Source of the DNA: Actinomycetes bacterium
Lineage (GTDB): Bacteria > Actinomycetota > Acidimicrobiia > Acidimicrobiales > RAAP-2
DNA length: 19,428 nucleotides
NCBI GenBank assembly: GCA_021826255.1
Contig: JAKBAZ010000008.1
Coordinates: 1-19,428 of the forward strand
Reading direction: 5' to 3'
In this document: positions 1-8,055 of the stretch, piece after piece
How the letters are laid out: the number at the start of each line of letters is the position of its first letter
How positions within the stretch are numbered: the stretch's first letter is position 1
Made by a program: the position numbers and the translations under genes
The notes under the pieces: model-generated
Told to the model about the DNA's origin: nothing
What the model saw: the letters and a program-made list of their open reading frames with translations, nothing else
Databases searched by the model: none

Positions 1-54
1 CCCCATGGAGCCATCCGCGAGCGCGGAACGGTTTTAGCACCGCCTGCCACTAAA

Positions 55-69
55 TGCAAGTCTCTTGCA
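55..69. promoter_or_regulatory. Inverted repeat resembling a FUR/Nur-type operator
   Basis: Two perfect 6-bp arms, TGCAAG and CTTGCA, are separated by TCT. Read with flanks, this is ATGCAA-N5-TTGCAA, which resembles the TTGCAA-N5-TTGCAA pattern I recall for nickel-responsive FUR-family regulators of Streptomyces. It lies beyond the 3' end of the methyltransferase, so any target gene is to the left, outside the window. The rest of bases 1-90 holds no gene I can support. A short symmetrical site can arise by chance. Confidence 0.3.
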
Positions 70-90
70 ACAAGTGTCACATCGGCGACG

Positions 91-903
91 TTAGTGAACA
101 CCCTTTCGGGCCAACACCTCCACGTGCGTTAACACGAAGACAGCCCCCGGGGCGTCTCGCCAGCGCCCGAAGGCCCGAGCTATCTCCTCGAGATCGTCCT
201 CGGTGGCGACCCCGTACTCGCGGGCCTGGTCGGCGAAGGAACTCAGTCGAACTCGATCCGCCCACTGACCCGCCCACCACTCGCGATCCTCGTCGGAGTA
301 AAACGTCCAGGTCGAACTCGAGACGCTCAAATCCCGCCACCCCGCGGCGCTCACCCACGCGGGCAGAAAGCGCCCACCGTCCGCCTCGGCGTCGTTGCGT
401 CTCGTGACCTCGTGATAGATCTCCATCCACCGGTCGAGCCAGGGATCTCTCGGGGCCCAGAGGAACGCGGCGTAGTCGGCGTCGCGTACCGCGAGCAGTC
501 CACCCTCGCGCGTCACCCGCCGCATCTCTTCGAGGGCGCTCACCGGATCGGTGAGGTGTTGGAGAACCTGGTGAGCGTGAACGACGTCGACCGAGTCGTC
601 CTCCATCTCCAGGTGGTACACGTCGCCCGCGCGAAAGGAGAGGTTTTCCCACGGCGGGCCCGCGAACTGAGCCGTCGCAGCCTCGAGAACCCCTGAGGAC
701 CGGTCGAGACCAATGACGGGGCCCGGAGCTACGAGCGGCGCGAAGTCGGCGGTGATGGTACCGGGACCACACCCGACGTCGAGAACCGACTGTCCCGGTC
801 GAAGGTGGTGGAGAAGATACGCCGCCGAATTCTCCGCGGTACGCCAACGGTGCCCTCGCAGTACCGAGTCGTGGTGTCCGTGGGTGTAACGATCGTCAGC
901 CAT
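91..903 (-). CDS. Class I SAM-dependent methyltransferase (UbiE/Methyltransf_11-like)
   Basis: A 270-residue soluble protein with a Rossmann-type methyltransferase fold. SAM-binding motif I is VLDVGCGPGT at about residues 40-50. An acidic loop follows in GLDRSSGVLEAA, and the motif IV region reads DVVHAHQVLQHL. The N-terminal stretch YTHGHHDSVLRGHRWRTAEN is characteristic of a widespread actinobacterial and fungal methyltransferase group. The substrate cannot be told from sequence; family members act on small molecules such as quinones or secondary metabolites. The ATG at 903 has no Shine-Dalgarno sequence but follows a TACAGT box by 5 nt, suggesting a leaderless mRNA. The gene starts 28 bp past the tRNA-Thr gene on the same strand, so processing of a tRNA-mRNA cotranscript is an alternative. 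Family call is firm, function open. Confidence 0.88.
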   Translation of the reverse strand: MADDRYTHGHHDSVLRGHRWRTAENSAAYLLHHLRPGQSVLDVGCGPGTITADFAPLVAPGPVIGLDRSSGVLEAATAQFAGPPWENLSFRAGDVYHLEMEDDSVDVVHAHQVLQHLTDPVSALEEMRRVTREGGLLAVRDADYAAFLWAPRDPWLDRWMEIYHEVTRRNDAEADGGRFLPAWVSAAGWRDLSVSSSTWTFYSDEDREWWAGQWADRVRLSSFADQAREYGVATEDDLEEIARAFGRWRDAPGAVFVLTHVEVLARKGVH

Positions 904-908
904 AACTC

Positions 909-914
909 ACTGTA
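909..914 (-). promoter_or_regulatory. Candidate -10 box of the methyltransferase gene
   Basis: TACAGT read on the minus strand fits TAnnnT and ends 5 nt before the ATG, placing the expected transcription start at or next to the start codon. A -35 would fall in the tRNA 3' end and is not recognisable. Confidence 0.4.
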
Positions 915-931
915 ACGAACGGCGCCGAGGG

Positions 932-1004
932 AGCCTGGGAGGGGATTCGAACCCCTGACCTGCTCATTACGAATGAGCTGCTCTGCCAGCTGAGCTACCC
1001 AGGC
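932..1004 (-). tRNA. tRNA-Thr (anticodon CGT)
   Basis: On the minus strand this folds as a standard 73-nt cloverleaf. The acceptor stem is GCCTGGG/CCCAGGC and the D stem GCTC/GAGC. The anticodon stem GCTCA/TGAGC closes loop TTCGTAA with anticodon CGT, the variable region is 5 nt, and the T arm is AGGGG-TTCGAAT-CCCCT. It reads ACG codons. The G1-C72 and C2-G71 pairs match threonyl-tRNA identity. CCA is not encoded, and the discriminator base is U. It lies 29 bp downstream of holB on the same strand and may be cotranscribed with it. Confidence 0.97.
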
Positions 1005-1033
1005 GAGGCCTCTAAGACTACCTCGTGGTCAAC

Positions 1034-2113
1034 TCAGAGTCGTCCGAGCTGCAAGAAGAGGTCGGAGAGGAGCAGAACCTCGTCCATAGTCGTCGTGGTT
1101 CGCCGAAACGCCTCGTCCACTATTCCGAGAGCGTCGGAGTAGGTCGCGAGACGCTGCTGTGTCCGAGCGTCGAGTGGCGAGCCCCACAACTCGGCCATTC
1201 GGTCTCGATACACCCGGGTCAGGGTGACGAGCCCAAAGCGCAACTCCTCCAGCCGAGCTCGCCGGACTTCGCGTCGGTGGCGTCGTTCCATCTCCGCCTT
1301 AGGTGCCCCGCCCCGTCGAGAGCCTCCGGACGCATCGGAGTCTCGGCCCCGGCTCTCCGTGGCCTGCCTCTCTTCGAGGGGAACGAGCGCAGCGTCGATG
1401 GCCCGGTGCACCTCGTCCACCAGGGCCATCGCCCCCGCCGCGGTGCCGTTCAATCGCTCCGGTACTGAACTCCAGAGGGCTCGTCGCTCCGCGACCCCCG
1501 GATCGCTCGCCAACAACCTGGCGCGCTCGAGATCCCCGTTAGCCGCGGCCGCACTCAGTTCCGCGGCGTCGGCTCCGACTCCCTCGTTCATCAGAATGCG
1601 AGCGATGTCCGTCTCGCGAAGTCCGACGAGAGGGATGGTGACGCACCGCGACAGCACCGTCGCCAAGTCGTTTGGAGTGTCGTGAACCCCGAGGAGAAAC
1701 ACGGTCCGACGGGGCGGTTCCTCCAGCGTTTTGAGTAGAGCCGGGGCGCTAGGACTCGCTCCTAAGACGGTGAGTTCCACCTCGTTCATCACGACGACCA
1801 CGTAGGGGCACGACAGTGGTTTGCGTCGAGCCACCCTCTCGATCTCGTGAATATCCTCAATCAGCCAGGTGACTCCGCCTCTGTGAGCCTCGACGACGTC
1901 GGGCTCGACACCCTCGAGAACGCGCCGACACACGTCACACGAACCACACCCCCCCTCCGGACACTGGAGAGCGGCAGCGAAGGAGATCATGGCGTCACGA
2001 ACGTTGGATCCAGCCGGCCCGTGAAACAGGTACGCGTGAACGGGGCGAGTTCGGTGGGATCTCATCGTGGCGATAGCCGCCTCTTGACCGACGAGCCGAT
2101 CAAAAACGTCCAC
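1034..2113 (-). CDS. holB: DNA polymerase III clamp-loader subunit delta'
   Basis: A 359-residue AAA+ family protein of the replicative clamp loader, which opens and loads the beta sliding clamp with delta and gamma/tau. The N-terminal DRLVGQEAAIATM and HAYLFHGPAG segments are typical. The Walker A region reads GPAGSNVRD and lacks the GKT lysine, as expected for delta', which does not hydrolyse ATP. A zinc-binding cluster CPEGGCGSCDVC lies near residues 51-63. LLKTLEEPP and the conserved SRC (arginine finger) near residues 150-180 follow. The C-terminal third is the helical collar domain, with a basic, low-complexity linker before it. The ATG directly abuts the tmk stop codon (no gap), so the two genes are very probably translationally coupled. 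Confidence 0.93.
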   Translation of the reverse strand: MDVFDRLVGQEAAIATMRSHRTRPVHAYLFHGPAGSNVRDAMISFAAALQCPEGGCGSCDVCRRVLEGVEPDVVEAHRGGVTWLIEDIHEIERVARRKPLSCPYVVVVMNEVELTVLGASPSAPALLKTLEEPPRRTVFLLGVHDTPNDLATVLSRCVTIPLVGLRETDIARILMNEGVGADAAELSAAAANGDLERARLLASDPGVAERRALWSSVPERLNGTAAGAMALVDEVHRAIDAALVPLEERQATESRGRDSDASGGSRRGGAPKAEMERRHRREVRRARLEELRFGLVTLTRVYRDRMAELWGSPLDARTQQRLATYSDALGIVDEAFRRTTTTMDEVLLLSDLFLQLGRL

Positions 2114-2713
2114 TCAGAACCTCGCTCGAAGGACCGCTCGAATCCTCTCGGCAATCTCCTCTTCAGAGCCGACGCCGTCAATGACCTCCCACTGATGGGG
2201 ATCGGTTCGCGCCATCTCGAGATACCCCGCCCTCACTCGCTCCAAGAAGTCACCCGGTACCGATTCAAACCGATCGTCGTCTCGCAGAGCGCCTCGGGCG
2301 CGGGCCACGCTCACGTCAACGTCGAGCAGGACGATGAGGTCGGGCCGACACTCCCCGATGGCGAGGTCCGTCGCGGCGCGCAGGTCGTCGAGCGGAACGC
2401 CCCGGCCGTAACCCTGGTAGGCGAGAGTCGACGCGAAGAAACGATCCGCGAGCACGTCGACACCCTGGTCCAACGTCGGCTCGATCACCGTGGAGACGTG
2501 ATGGGAGCGATCCGCCAGCATCAAGAGTGACTCCACTCGGGGAGTCATGGCGAAGTGCGCGTCGAGCAACCACGCTCGAAGTTGTGCACCCAACTCGGTG
2601 TCACCCGGTTCAAACGCGAATCGTCCGCCACGCTCCTCGGCGAAGCGTCGGGCCTGGGTCGACTTCCCGCACCCGTCGATGCCCTCAAAGACGATGAAGC
2701 GACCCCGGGTCAC
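2114..2713 (-). CDS. tmk: Thymidylate kinase (dTMP kinase)
   Basis: A 199-residue kinase that converts dTMP to dTDP for dTTP supply. The P-loop GIDGCGKST is at residues 11-19. The DR(Y/F) motif appears as LADRFFASTLAYQGYGRG, and the lid region carries several arginines around ARGALRDDDRFE. The usual EPGGT motif reads EPGDT here, a conservative-looking but uncommon variant. The start is GTG and overlaps the topA stop in a GTGA (4 bp), while the stop abuts holB. The topA-tmk-holB order therefore reads as one tightly packed replication operon. Confidence 0.94.
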   Translation of the reverse strand: MTRGRFIVFEGIDGCGKSTQARRFAEERGGRFAFEPGDTELGAQLRAWLLDAHFAMTPRVESLLMLADRSHHVSTVIEPTLDQGVDVLADRFFASTLAYQGYGRGVPLDDLRAATDLAIGECRPDLIVLLDVDVSVARARGALRDDDRFESVPGDFLERVRAGYLEMARTDPHQWEVIDGVGSEEEIAERIRAVLRARF

Positions 2714-5514
2714 TCGAGTTGACCGGTCACGGCTCGATTGGCCGCCGCTCCGCGGCGAGTGGCGAGGCGACGCTCCTCTCCCGTGGCCGCGCGAGGGGTC
2801 CCGGCCGCCTTCTTGGCGGTGGCCTTTTTGGCCGTGGCCTTCTTCGCGACGCTCTTCTTCGCACCCGCGCGAGTACTCGCGGCCTTCTTGGCGCCTGACT
2901 TCTTCGCGGGTGACCCACCCGACGAGCTCCGCGGCTCGGCGTTACGTCGTTCGGCTAAGAGCTCACACGCCCGATCGAGACTGAGCGTCTCCACCTCATC
3001 ACCCAGTCGCAGAGTGGCGTTGACCTCGCCGTCAGTGACGTAGAGGCCAAATCGACCAGACCGAACGACCACCGATTTGCCGGTCACGGGGTCCGTCCCC
3101 ACCTCACGAAGGGGACCCGCGGCGGCTCGGCGACCCCGACGTTTTGGTTCGGCCAGTAGCCGCAGCGCTTCGTCGAGTTCAATCGAGAAAATCTGCTCGT
3201 CACTCTCGAGCGATCGAGTTTCCTGACCCCACGTCAAATACGGGCCGTAGCGACCGTTGTGCACGAGGACCGGTTCGCCGTCCGCGGGGTGCACTCCGAC
3301 GGTTCTCGGGAGGCTGAGGAGCTGGAGGGCCTCGTCCAGGGTCAGCGTGTCGAGCGACATGGTGGAGAGCAGCGACGCGGTCTTCGGCTTCTCCTTACCC
3401 ACCACCTCGCCCACCTGCACGTAGGGTCCGTAGCGTCCAGCCTTCGCGGCGACGACGAGACCCGACGCGGGGTCGATGCCTAACTCCCGGTCCCCCGAGG
3501 GAGCGGCGAGTAACTCCAGCGCCCGCTCCACCGTCAACGAGTCCGGCTCGGTCGCCTCCGGAATGGAGGCTCTTCGCTCACCGTGTGTCAGGTAGGGGCC
3601 GTATCGGCCCGACCTCACCACAATCGGGAGACCGTCGGGGGCCGTACCGATCGACACCGAGTTAATGGCGGCGAAGTCGAAGTCGTGTTCCCCGTGGGCC
3701 ACTCGAGCCAACCCGGCTCGAGCGAAGTCGGTGGTGGCGTGGGGGTCCCCAAAGTAGAAGCGAGCGAGCCAGGGCTCTAAGTCCTGAGCCCCGTTCGCAA
3801 TCTCGTCGAGTTGGTCCTCCATCGCGGCGGTGAACTGGTAGTCGACGAGGTCGGCGAAGTAGGCCTGGAGGAGGTTCACGACGGCGAACGCGCGGAACGC
3901 CGGCACGAGAGCCTTACCCTTCTTCCACACGTAACCCCGCTTATCGATGGTCTTCATCACCGAGGCGTACGTTGAGGGGCGTCCGATTCCGAGATCCTCC
4001 ATCTTCTTGATCAGAGTGGCCTCGGAGTACCGGTCCGGTGGTTGAGTGTCGTGACTCTTGGCGTTCACGTCCGCCACGGCCAGTCGCTGCCCCTCGTGCA
4101 CTTCGGGCAGGATTCTCTCCTGATCGGCCAACTCCGCCTCGGGATCGTCAGTACCTTCAACGTAGGCCCGGCGAAAGCCCGGGAAGTCGATGCGCATTCC
4201 CGTTGCGCTCAACTGGACTCGCGTCGAACCACGAGCGTCCAATCTCACGTCGTGCTCCATGCGCACTCGTTGCTGGACGAGGCGCGCGTCCACCATCTGC
4301 GAGGCGATTGTTCTCTTCCAGATCAAGTCGTAGACGGCGAGCTCGTCCCCGCCGAGCTGGTTGGCGGCTTCGTCGAGGGTTCGAAACTCCTCGCCCGCCG
4401 GACGAATCGCCTCGTGAGCCTCTTGGGCGTTCTTGACCTTACGGTCGTAGCGACGAGGAGCGTCTGGAACAAACTCCGGGCCGAACATACGTCGGGCCAT
4501 GTCGCGCGCCGCGCGAATGGCTTCCTCCGACAACGTGGTGGAGTCGGTGCGCATGTAGGTGATCCACCCCTGCTCGTAGAGGCGCTGGGCGGCCCGCATC
4601 GTGCGCTCGGGATCGAACCGCAGTTTGCGACTCGCCTCAATCTGCAGCGACGACGTCATGAACGGTGGCTGGGGTCGCTGAGTACGAGGAGCCGTCGTCA
4701 CCGAGACGACCTCCACCGAGTCGCCCGTCAGTCGACGTGCCAGCTCGTCGGCCTCGTCTCGAGAGAGAACCTCCACGGAACCCGCCGTCGAAAGGCGCCC
4801 GGAAGAATCGAAGTCCTTCCCGCTGGCGAGCGCCACCCCGTCCAGCGCGTCGACGGTCGCCTCGAGGGCCCCACCGGTGGTCTCCAGGCGAACCACCACG
4901 TCGTACCAGGTCGTCGAGACGAAGGCCATACGCTCTCGTTCGCGCTCACAGACGAGTTTGATGGCGACCGACTGGACTCGGCCGGCGGATCGCGCCTTGT
5001 CGACCGCACGCCACAGCACCGGAGACACTTCGTAACCCACCAGTCGGTCGAGAAAGCGACGGCCCTCTTGAGCATCGACGAGACGCGCGTCCAGGTCTCG
5101 GGTCTCTCGCACCGCTCGTTCGATCGCCGTCGGGGTGATTTCGTGAAAAACCATGCGCTTCACCGGAACTTTGGGCGAGAGAACCTCGAGCAAGTGCCAG
5201 GCGATCGCTTCACCCTCGCGGTCCTCGTCGGTGGCGAGATACAGCTCGTCGACGTCTTTGAGTGCGCTCTTGAGCTCACTCACGATCTTCTTGCGGTCAC
5301 TCGAGACGACGTACACCGGCTTGAAGTGGTCGTCAACGTTGATGCCGATGCGGGCCCACTTCTCTCCCTTCACCGACGCCGGAATCTCAGAGGCGCTCTG
5401 GGGGAGATCACGGATGTGGCCGACGGAGGGCTTCACGACGTAGTCCGGGCCGAGCATGCTCTGGATTCTCGTCGCCTTAGCGACGGACTCCACGATCACC
5501 AGCGCTCTCGCCAT
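2710..5514 (-). CDS. topA: DNA topoisomerase I, actinobacterial type
   Basis: A 934-residue type IA topoisomerase that relaxes negative supercoils. The Toprim domain with DEDREGEA is at residues 96-103. The catalytic tyrosine is Tyr320 in GWITYMRTDS. The core continues to about residue 590 and includes GIGRPSTYASV. Instead of zinc ribbons there are four C-terminal repeats with the signature GRYGPYL/GRFGLYV at about 636, 694, 754 and 820. A Lys/Ala tail of AKKA/AKKS units follows at about 868-905. This matches the mycobacterial TopA plan, where the basic tail aids DNA binding. An in-frame upstream ATG at 5571 exists, but AAGGAGG at 5520-5526 points to the ATG at 5514, where homology also begins (MARALVIVES). 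Confidence 0.96.
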   Translation of the reverse strand: MARALVIVESVAKATRIQSMLGPDYVVKPSVGHIRDLPQSASEIPASVKGEKWARIGINVDDHFKPVYVVSSDRKKIVSELKSALKDVDELYLATDEDREGEAIAWHLLEVLSPKVPVKRMVFHEITPTAIERAVRETRDLDARLVDAQEGRRFLDRLVGYEVSPVLWRAVDKARSAGRVQSVAIKLVCERERERMAFVSTTWYDVVVRLETTGGALEATVDALDGVALASGKDFDSSGRLSTAGSVEVLSRDEADELARRLTGDSVEVVSVTTAPRTQRPQPPFMTSSLQIEASRKLRFDPERTMRAAQRLYEQGWITYMRTDSTTLSEEAIRAARDMARRMFGPEFVPDAPRRYDRKVKNAQEAHEAIRPAGEEFRTLDEAANQLGGDELAVYDLIWKRTIASQMVDARLVQQRVRMEHDVRLDARGSTRVQLSATGMRIDFPGFRRAYVEGTDDPEAELADQERILPEVHEGQRLAVADVNAKSHDTQPPDRYSEATLIKKMEDLGIGRPSTYASVMKTIDKRGYVWKKGKALVPAFRAFAVVNLLQAYFADLVDYQFTAAMEDQLDEIANGAQDLEPWLARFYFGDPHATTDFARAGLARVAHGEHDFDFAAINSVSIGTAPDGLPIVVRSGRYGPYLTHGERRASIPEATEPDSLTVERALELLAAPSGDRELGIDPASGLVVAAKAGRYGPYVQVGEVVGKEKPKTASLLSTMSLDTLTLDEALQLLSLPRTVGVHPADGEPVLVHNGRYGPYLTWGQETRSLESDEQIFSIELDEALRLLAEPKRRGRRAAAGPLREVGTDPVTGKSVVVRSGRFGLYVTDGEVNATLRLGDEVETLSLDRACELLAERRNAEPRSSSGGSPAKKSGAKKAASTRAGAKKSVAKKATAKKATAKKAAGTPRAATGEERRLATRRGAAANRAVTGQLE

Positions 5515-5519
5515 CTTCA

Positions 5520-5526
5520 CCTCCTT
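5520..5526 (-). promoter_or_regulatory. Ribosome binding site that fixes the topA start
   Basis: AAGGAGG, a full Shine-Dalgarno sequence, lies 5 nt before the ATG at 5514. It argues against the longer reading frame from the upstream ATG at 5571. Confidence 0.85.
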
Positions 5527-5539
5527 CGGACTCGCGCCT

Positions 5540-5545
5540 ACCCTA
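5540..5545 (-). promoter_or_regulatory. Candidate -10 box of topA
   Basis: TAGGGT on the minus strand fits TAnnnT and would give a leader of roughly 20 nt including the Shine-Dalgarno site. It lies in the 72-bp gap after the permease gene, so topA may have its own promoter. No convincing -35 is visible. Confidence 0.35.
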
Positions 5546-5586
5546 GACACCGGGGCGTGGTCCCGGCGCATTCAGCCTGGTGGACG

Positions 5587-7956
5587 TTAGTCCTCTCCTT
5601 GCGAGGCGGCCACAATCTCGTACTGCGGATTAAGAATGACCGCTTCTCGGCGCAGGGAGGTAACGGTACCCTTCACGAGCAACCGTGTGCCCCGTTCAAT
5701 TCCCGGAACCACCGTTCGTCCCTGGAAGATCAGTGCCACCGACCCGGAGTGGTCGGCAATCATGCACCGCAACTCGTTGGCCCCGTTCTCTCGGGTGATC
5801 GTCATCGACTTCACGCGTCCCGCGATCGCCACGAAGTCGCGCTCGCGCACTCCGCCGATGGCGACGGTGTCCGTAGCTCGCTCGGCGAGGAGCTGGTCGG
5901 CTTCCAAGTGGGCGTCCTCGCGAACTCCACCCCGGGTCACCTCGTCCGACACCGGGACCTCCTCGACGTCGCCCTCGAGAACGCGGATTCGGGCCGCTCG
6001 GTAGGGGATGATGGTCGCCGCGGTGCGCGGAACGTGCATCACCGCTCCGGCCATGGTGTCGGCGGTGCGGTCGTGCAAGAGGCGTTGGAGGCGCGACACG
6101 AAGCCCCGTCGGGGAAGAATCACCATGCAAAAGACGTCCGGGTCGCGAACCACGTCGGCGACGAGTTCAAGGGCGGCCCGGTCCAGACGACGGTCCTCAC
6201 AGTCCACGACTTCGAGGTTCACCGCGGCCGACGCCGTACCGGGCTCACCCCAACGCGACTCCAACACGCGAGTCACTCGGGGGTCAATGTCGAAGTGAAC
6301 GGCCCGCACCGAGTAACTGTTGAGATTGAGGGCGTACTGGAGGGCGCGCTCCGTGGCGAGGTCGTAGGAGTCGACGAAGATGACGACTCGAGTGGTGTGA
6401 ATGGCCGGTGGTTCGGTCGCCGCGGTAGCGCGAAAGGCCCGCTCCTCGCGCTCGTACTGGCGATTGAAGCGAATGAGGGCGTAGTACATCAGCGGGCCCA
6501 CGACCGCGATAATCCACGCTCCCTCCACGAACTTGGCCACGAGAAAGATGATCACCACCGTGAAGGTGATCAGTGCCGACACCGCGTTCACGACCAGCCC
6601 GAAGCGCCAGTGCGTCCCGCGCTCTCGACGGTGACGGGCCACCATTCCCGCACCCGCCATCGTGAATCCCGTGAAGACCCCGATGGCGTAGAGAGAGATG
6701 AGGGCGTTCACTTGGGCGTTGAAGGCGATGATCAGGGTCAGCGCCACCACGCCGAGGACGATGATTCCGTTCGAGAAGGCCAGGCGGTGCCCACGCTTGG
6801 TGAGTTGGCGCGGCAAGTATTTATCAGTCGCCACGTAGTTGGCGAGGAAGGGGAAGCCGTTAAAGGACGTGTTCCCACCGGTGTACAAAATGGCCACCGT
6901 CGCGAACTGGACGAAGTAGAAGATCACCCGACCGAGTCCCGAACTGCCAAAGACCGCCGAGACCTCCTGGCCAACGACTGTCGGGGTCCCGGCAGCGAAG
7001 GGCAGAGCGTGCGTCCACGCGGCCAGGAGCGTCGTTCCGAGCAGGAGGAACGCCAGCACCGAACTCATCACCACGAGGGTCTGGCGGGCGTTTCGCGATT
7101 CGGGTCGGCGAAACGACGCCACGCCGTTCGAGATGGCTTCTAGTCCCGTCAACGAGGAACCACCGTTGGCGTAAGCACGGAGGAACGTGATGAACGCGAG
7201 ACCCATGAGCAGTCCACTGCTCCCGTGGCCGAGTCGCCCCCCTACGAGGTCCTGGACGGGGGGCTGAGCGATGTGGTGCAGCGTTCCCGAGAACTTCTTC
7301 CAGTACCCCACCACGATGGTCCCACCGAGGCCCAGGATGTAGAGGTAGGTCGGGAGGGCGAAGTACGAACCGGCTTCGCGCAGACCGCGGAGATTCCCGT
7401 AGATCAAGATCAATACCACCCCGATGGTGATCACGAGGGTGTACGGAACCAGTGACGGGATGGCGGTCGTCAGAGCGGCGGTGCCCGCGGCCGTCTGTAC
7501 CGCCACCGTCACCGTGTAGTCGATCAAGAGGGCGACCGCCGCCACCTGAGCCACTCGCGGGCCGAAGTTGTCCCTCGCCACCACGTAGGAGCCACCCGCC
7601 GTCGTGTAGTACTTGATCACGTCGAGGTACGAGGTCGTCACCAAGAACAAGACCCCGAGAATGATGAACATGATTGGCACGACCATGGAGAACGCCGCCA
7701 GGCCGATAAAGGGGGTGATCTGGGTCAGAATCTCCTCGGCGCCGTAGGCCGACGAGGAGATGCAGTCCGGGGCGAGCACCCCGAGAGCAATGGGATTGGC
7801 GAGCCGTTCACCACTCAACTGCTCCGTGACGTAAGGACGTCCGAGAAAGATTCTCTTCAGCCGGTACCCCAGCGATTCGGGGTACACCGCGCTCACGTTG
7901 GCGTGAGAGGTGAGGACGGGAGCGTTCTTCGCGAGTTGCTGGTCGGCCTCCGACAC
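5587..7956 (-). CDS. APC/KUP-like permease fused to USP-like and OB-fold domains
   Basis: About 789 residues from the GTG at 7956; a TTG at 7989 would give 800. Domains in order: roughly 12 hydrophobic helices (about 55-495) starting after LANPIALGVLAPDCISSSAYGAEEIL, a hallmark of APC-type permeases related to KimA potassium transporters. Next is a USP-like domain (about 520-650, beginning TRVVIFVDSYDLATERAL). After an acidic linker comes a beta-rich OB-fold (about 708-785: VAIAGRVKSMTI, SGSVALIFQG, GIERGTRLLVKGTV). It diverges from two TrkA genes, as the homologue does in mycobacteria, so regulated K+ or amino-acid uptake is the likely job. From memory, the OB-fold is a separate nearby gene in mycobacteria; here it is fused. 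The GTG start is preferred because a TAGGCT box precedes it by 7 nt. The substrate is inferred, not proven. Confidence 0.88.
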   Translation of the reverse strand: MSEADQQLAKNAPVLTSHANVSAVYPESLGYRLKRIFLGRPYVTEQLSGERLANPIALGVLAPDCISSSAYGAEEILTQITPFIGLAAFSMVVPIMFIILGVLFLVTTSYLDVIKYYTTAGGSYVVARDNFGPRVAQVAAVALLIDYTVTVAVQTAAGTAALTTAIPSLVPYTLVITIGVVLILIYGNLRGLREAGSYFALPTYLYILGLGGTIVVGYWKKFSGTLHHIAQPPVQDLVGGRLGHGSSGLLMGLAFITFLRAYANGGSSLTGLEAISNGVASFRRPESRNARQTLVVMSSVLAFLLLGTTLLAAWTHALPFAAGTPTVVGQEVSAVFGSSGLGRVIFYFVQFATVAILYTGGNTSFNGFPFLANYVATDKYLPRQLTKRGHRLAFSNGIIVLGVVALTLIIAFNAQVNALISLYAIGVFTGFTMAGAGMVARHRRERGTHWRFGLVVNAVSALITFTVVIIFLVAKFVEGAWIIAVVGPLMYYALIRFNRQYEREERAFRATAATEPPAIHTTRVVIFVDSYDLATERALQYALNLNSYSVRAVHFDIDPRVTRVLESRWGEPGTASAAVNLEVVDCEDRRLDRAALELVADVVRDPDVFCMVILPRRGFVSRLQRLLHDRTADTMAGAVMHVPRTAATIIPYRAARIRVLEGDVEEVPVSDEVTRGGVREDAHLEADQLLAERATDTVAIGGVRERDFVAIAGRVKSMTITRENGANELRCMIADHSGSVALIFQGRTVVPGIERGTRLLVKGTVTSLRREAVILNPQYEIVAASQGED

Positions 7957-7963
7957 GGCTGAC

Positions 7964-7969
7964 AGCCTA
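7964..7969 (-). promoter_or_regulatory. Candidate leaderless -10 box of the permease gene
   Basis: TAGGCT on the minus strand, 7 nt before GTG 7956. The identical hexamer precedes nadE by 6 nt. If it is the -10, the in-frame TTG at 7989 lies upstream of the transcript and cannot be the start. Confidence 0.45.
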
Positions 7970-8019
7970 GACGGGGGCCTGCGAGACAACGGGAACTACC
8001 ACGCACGAAAGGCCGAGAC

Positions 8020-8049
8020 TTGCCTCGTCGGGGGCCCCTGTGGTGAGAT
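8020..8049 (+). promoter_or_regulatory. Candidate promoter of the trkA pair
   Basis: TTGCCT at 8020-8025 and TGAGAT at 8044-8049 are spaced by 18 bp, with the -10 ending 6 nt before GTG 8056. The -10 is a poor match to TAnnnT, so this is weaker than the other leaderless candidates. Confidence 0.3.
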
Positions 8050-8055
8050 TCTCCC

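Noticed and set aside
77..847. A 256-codon frame overlapping the methyltransferase on the same strand
   Set aside because: Arg/Gly/Ser-rich shadow in another frame; the methyltransferase frame has SAM motifs.
2790..2910. Low-complexity DNA in the topA 3' end as a possible tandem repeat or CRISPR-like array
   Set aside because: The periodicity comes from AKKA-type codons of the basic tail; there are no spacers or identical repeats.
2738..3043. Plus-strand frame of 101 codons rich in Ala/Phe over the topA 3' end
   Set aside because: It is the antisense reading of the Lys/Ala tail codons of topA and not a membrane protein gene.
5515..5571. A 19-residue N-terminal extension of TopA
   Set aside because: A strong Shine-Dalgarno site and the conserved start of the Toprim domain both point to ATG 5514.
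5546..5586. A GC-rich stem downstream of the permease as a terminator
   Set aside because: Only a 5-bp stem with a 7-nt loop and no T run; too weak to call.
4042..7143. A 1033-codon open frame on the plus strand
   Set aside because: It lies antisense to topA and the permease, both with clear domain matches. Its translation is His/Arg/Gly-rich with no recognisable motifs, as expected of the opposite strand of high-GC coding DNA.
7957..8055. A possible c-di-AMP (ydaO-type) riboswitch ahead of the permease or trkA genes
   Set aside because: The region is only 99 bp, is shared by two divergent promoters, and both starts appear leaderless, leaving no room for the aptamer.
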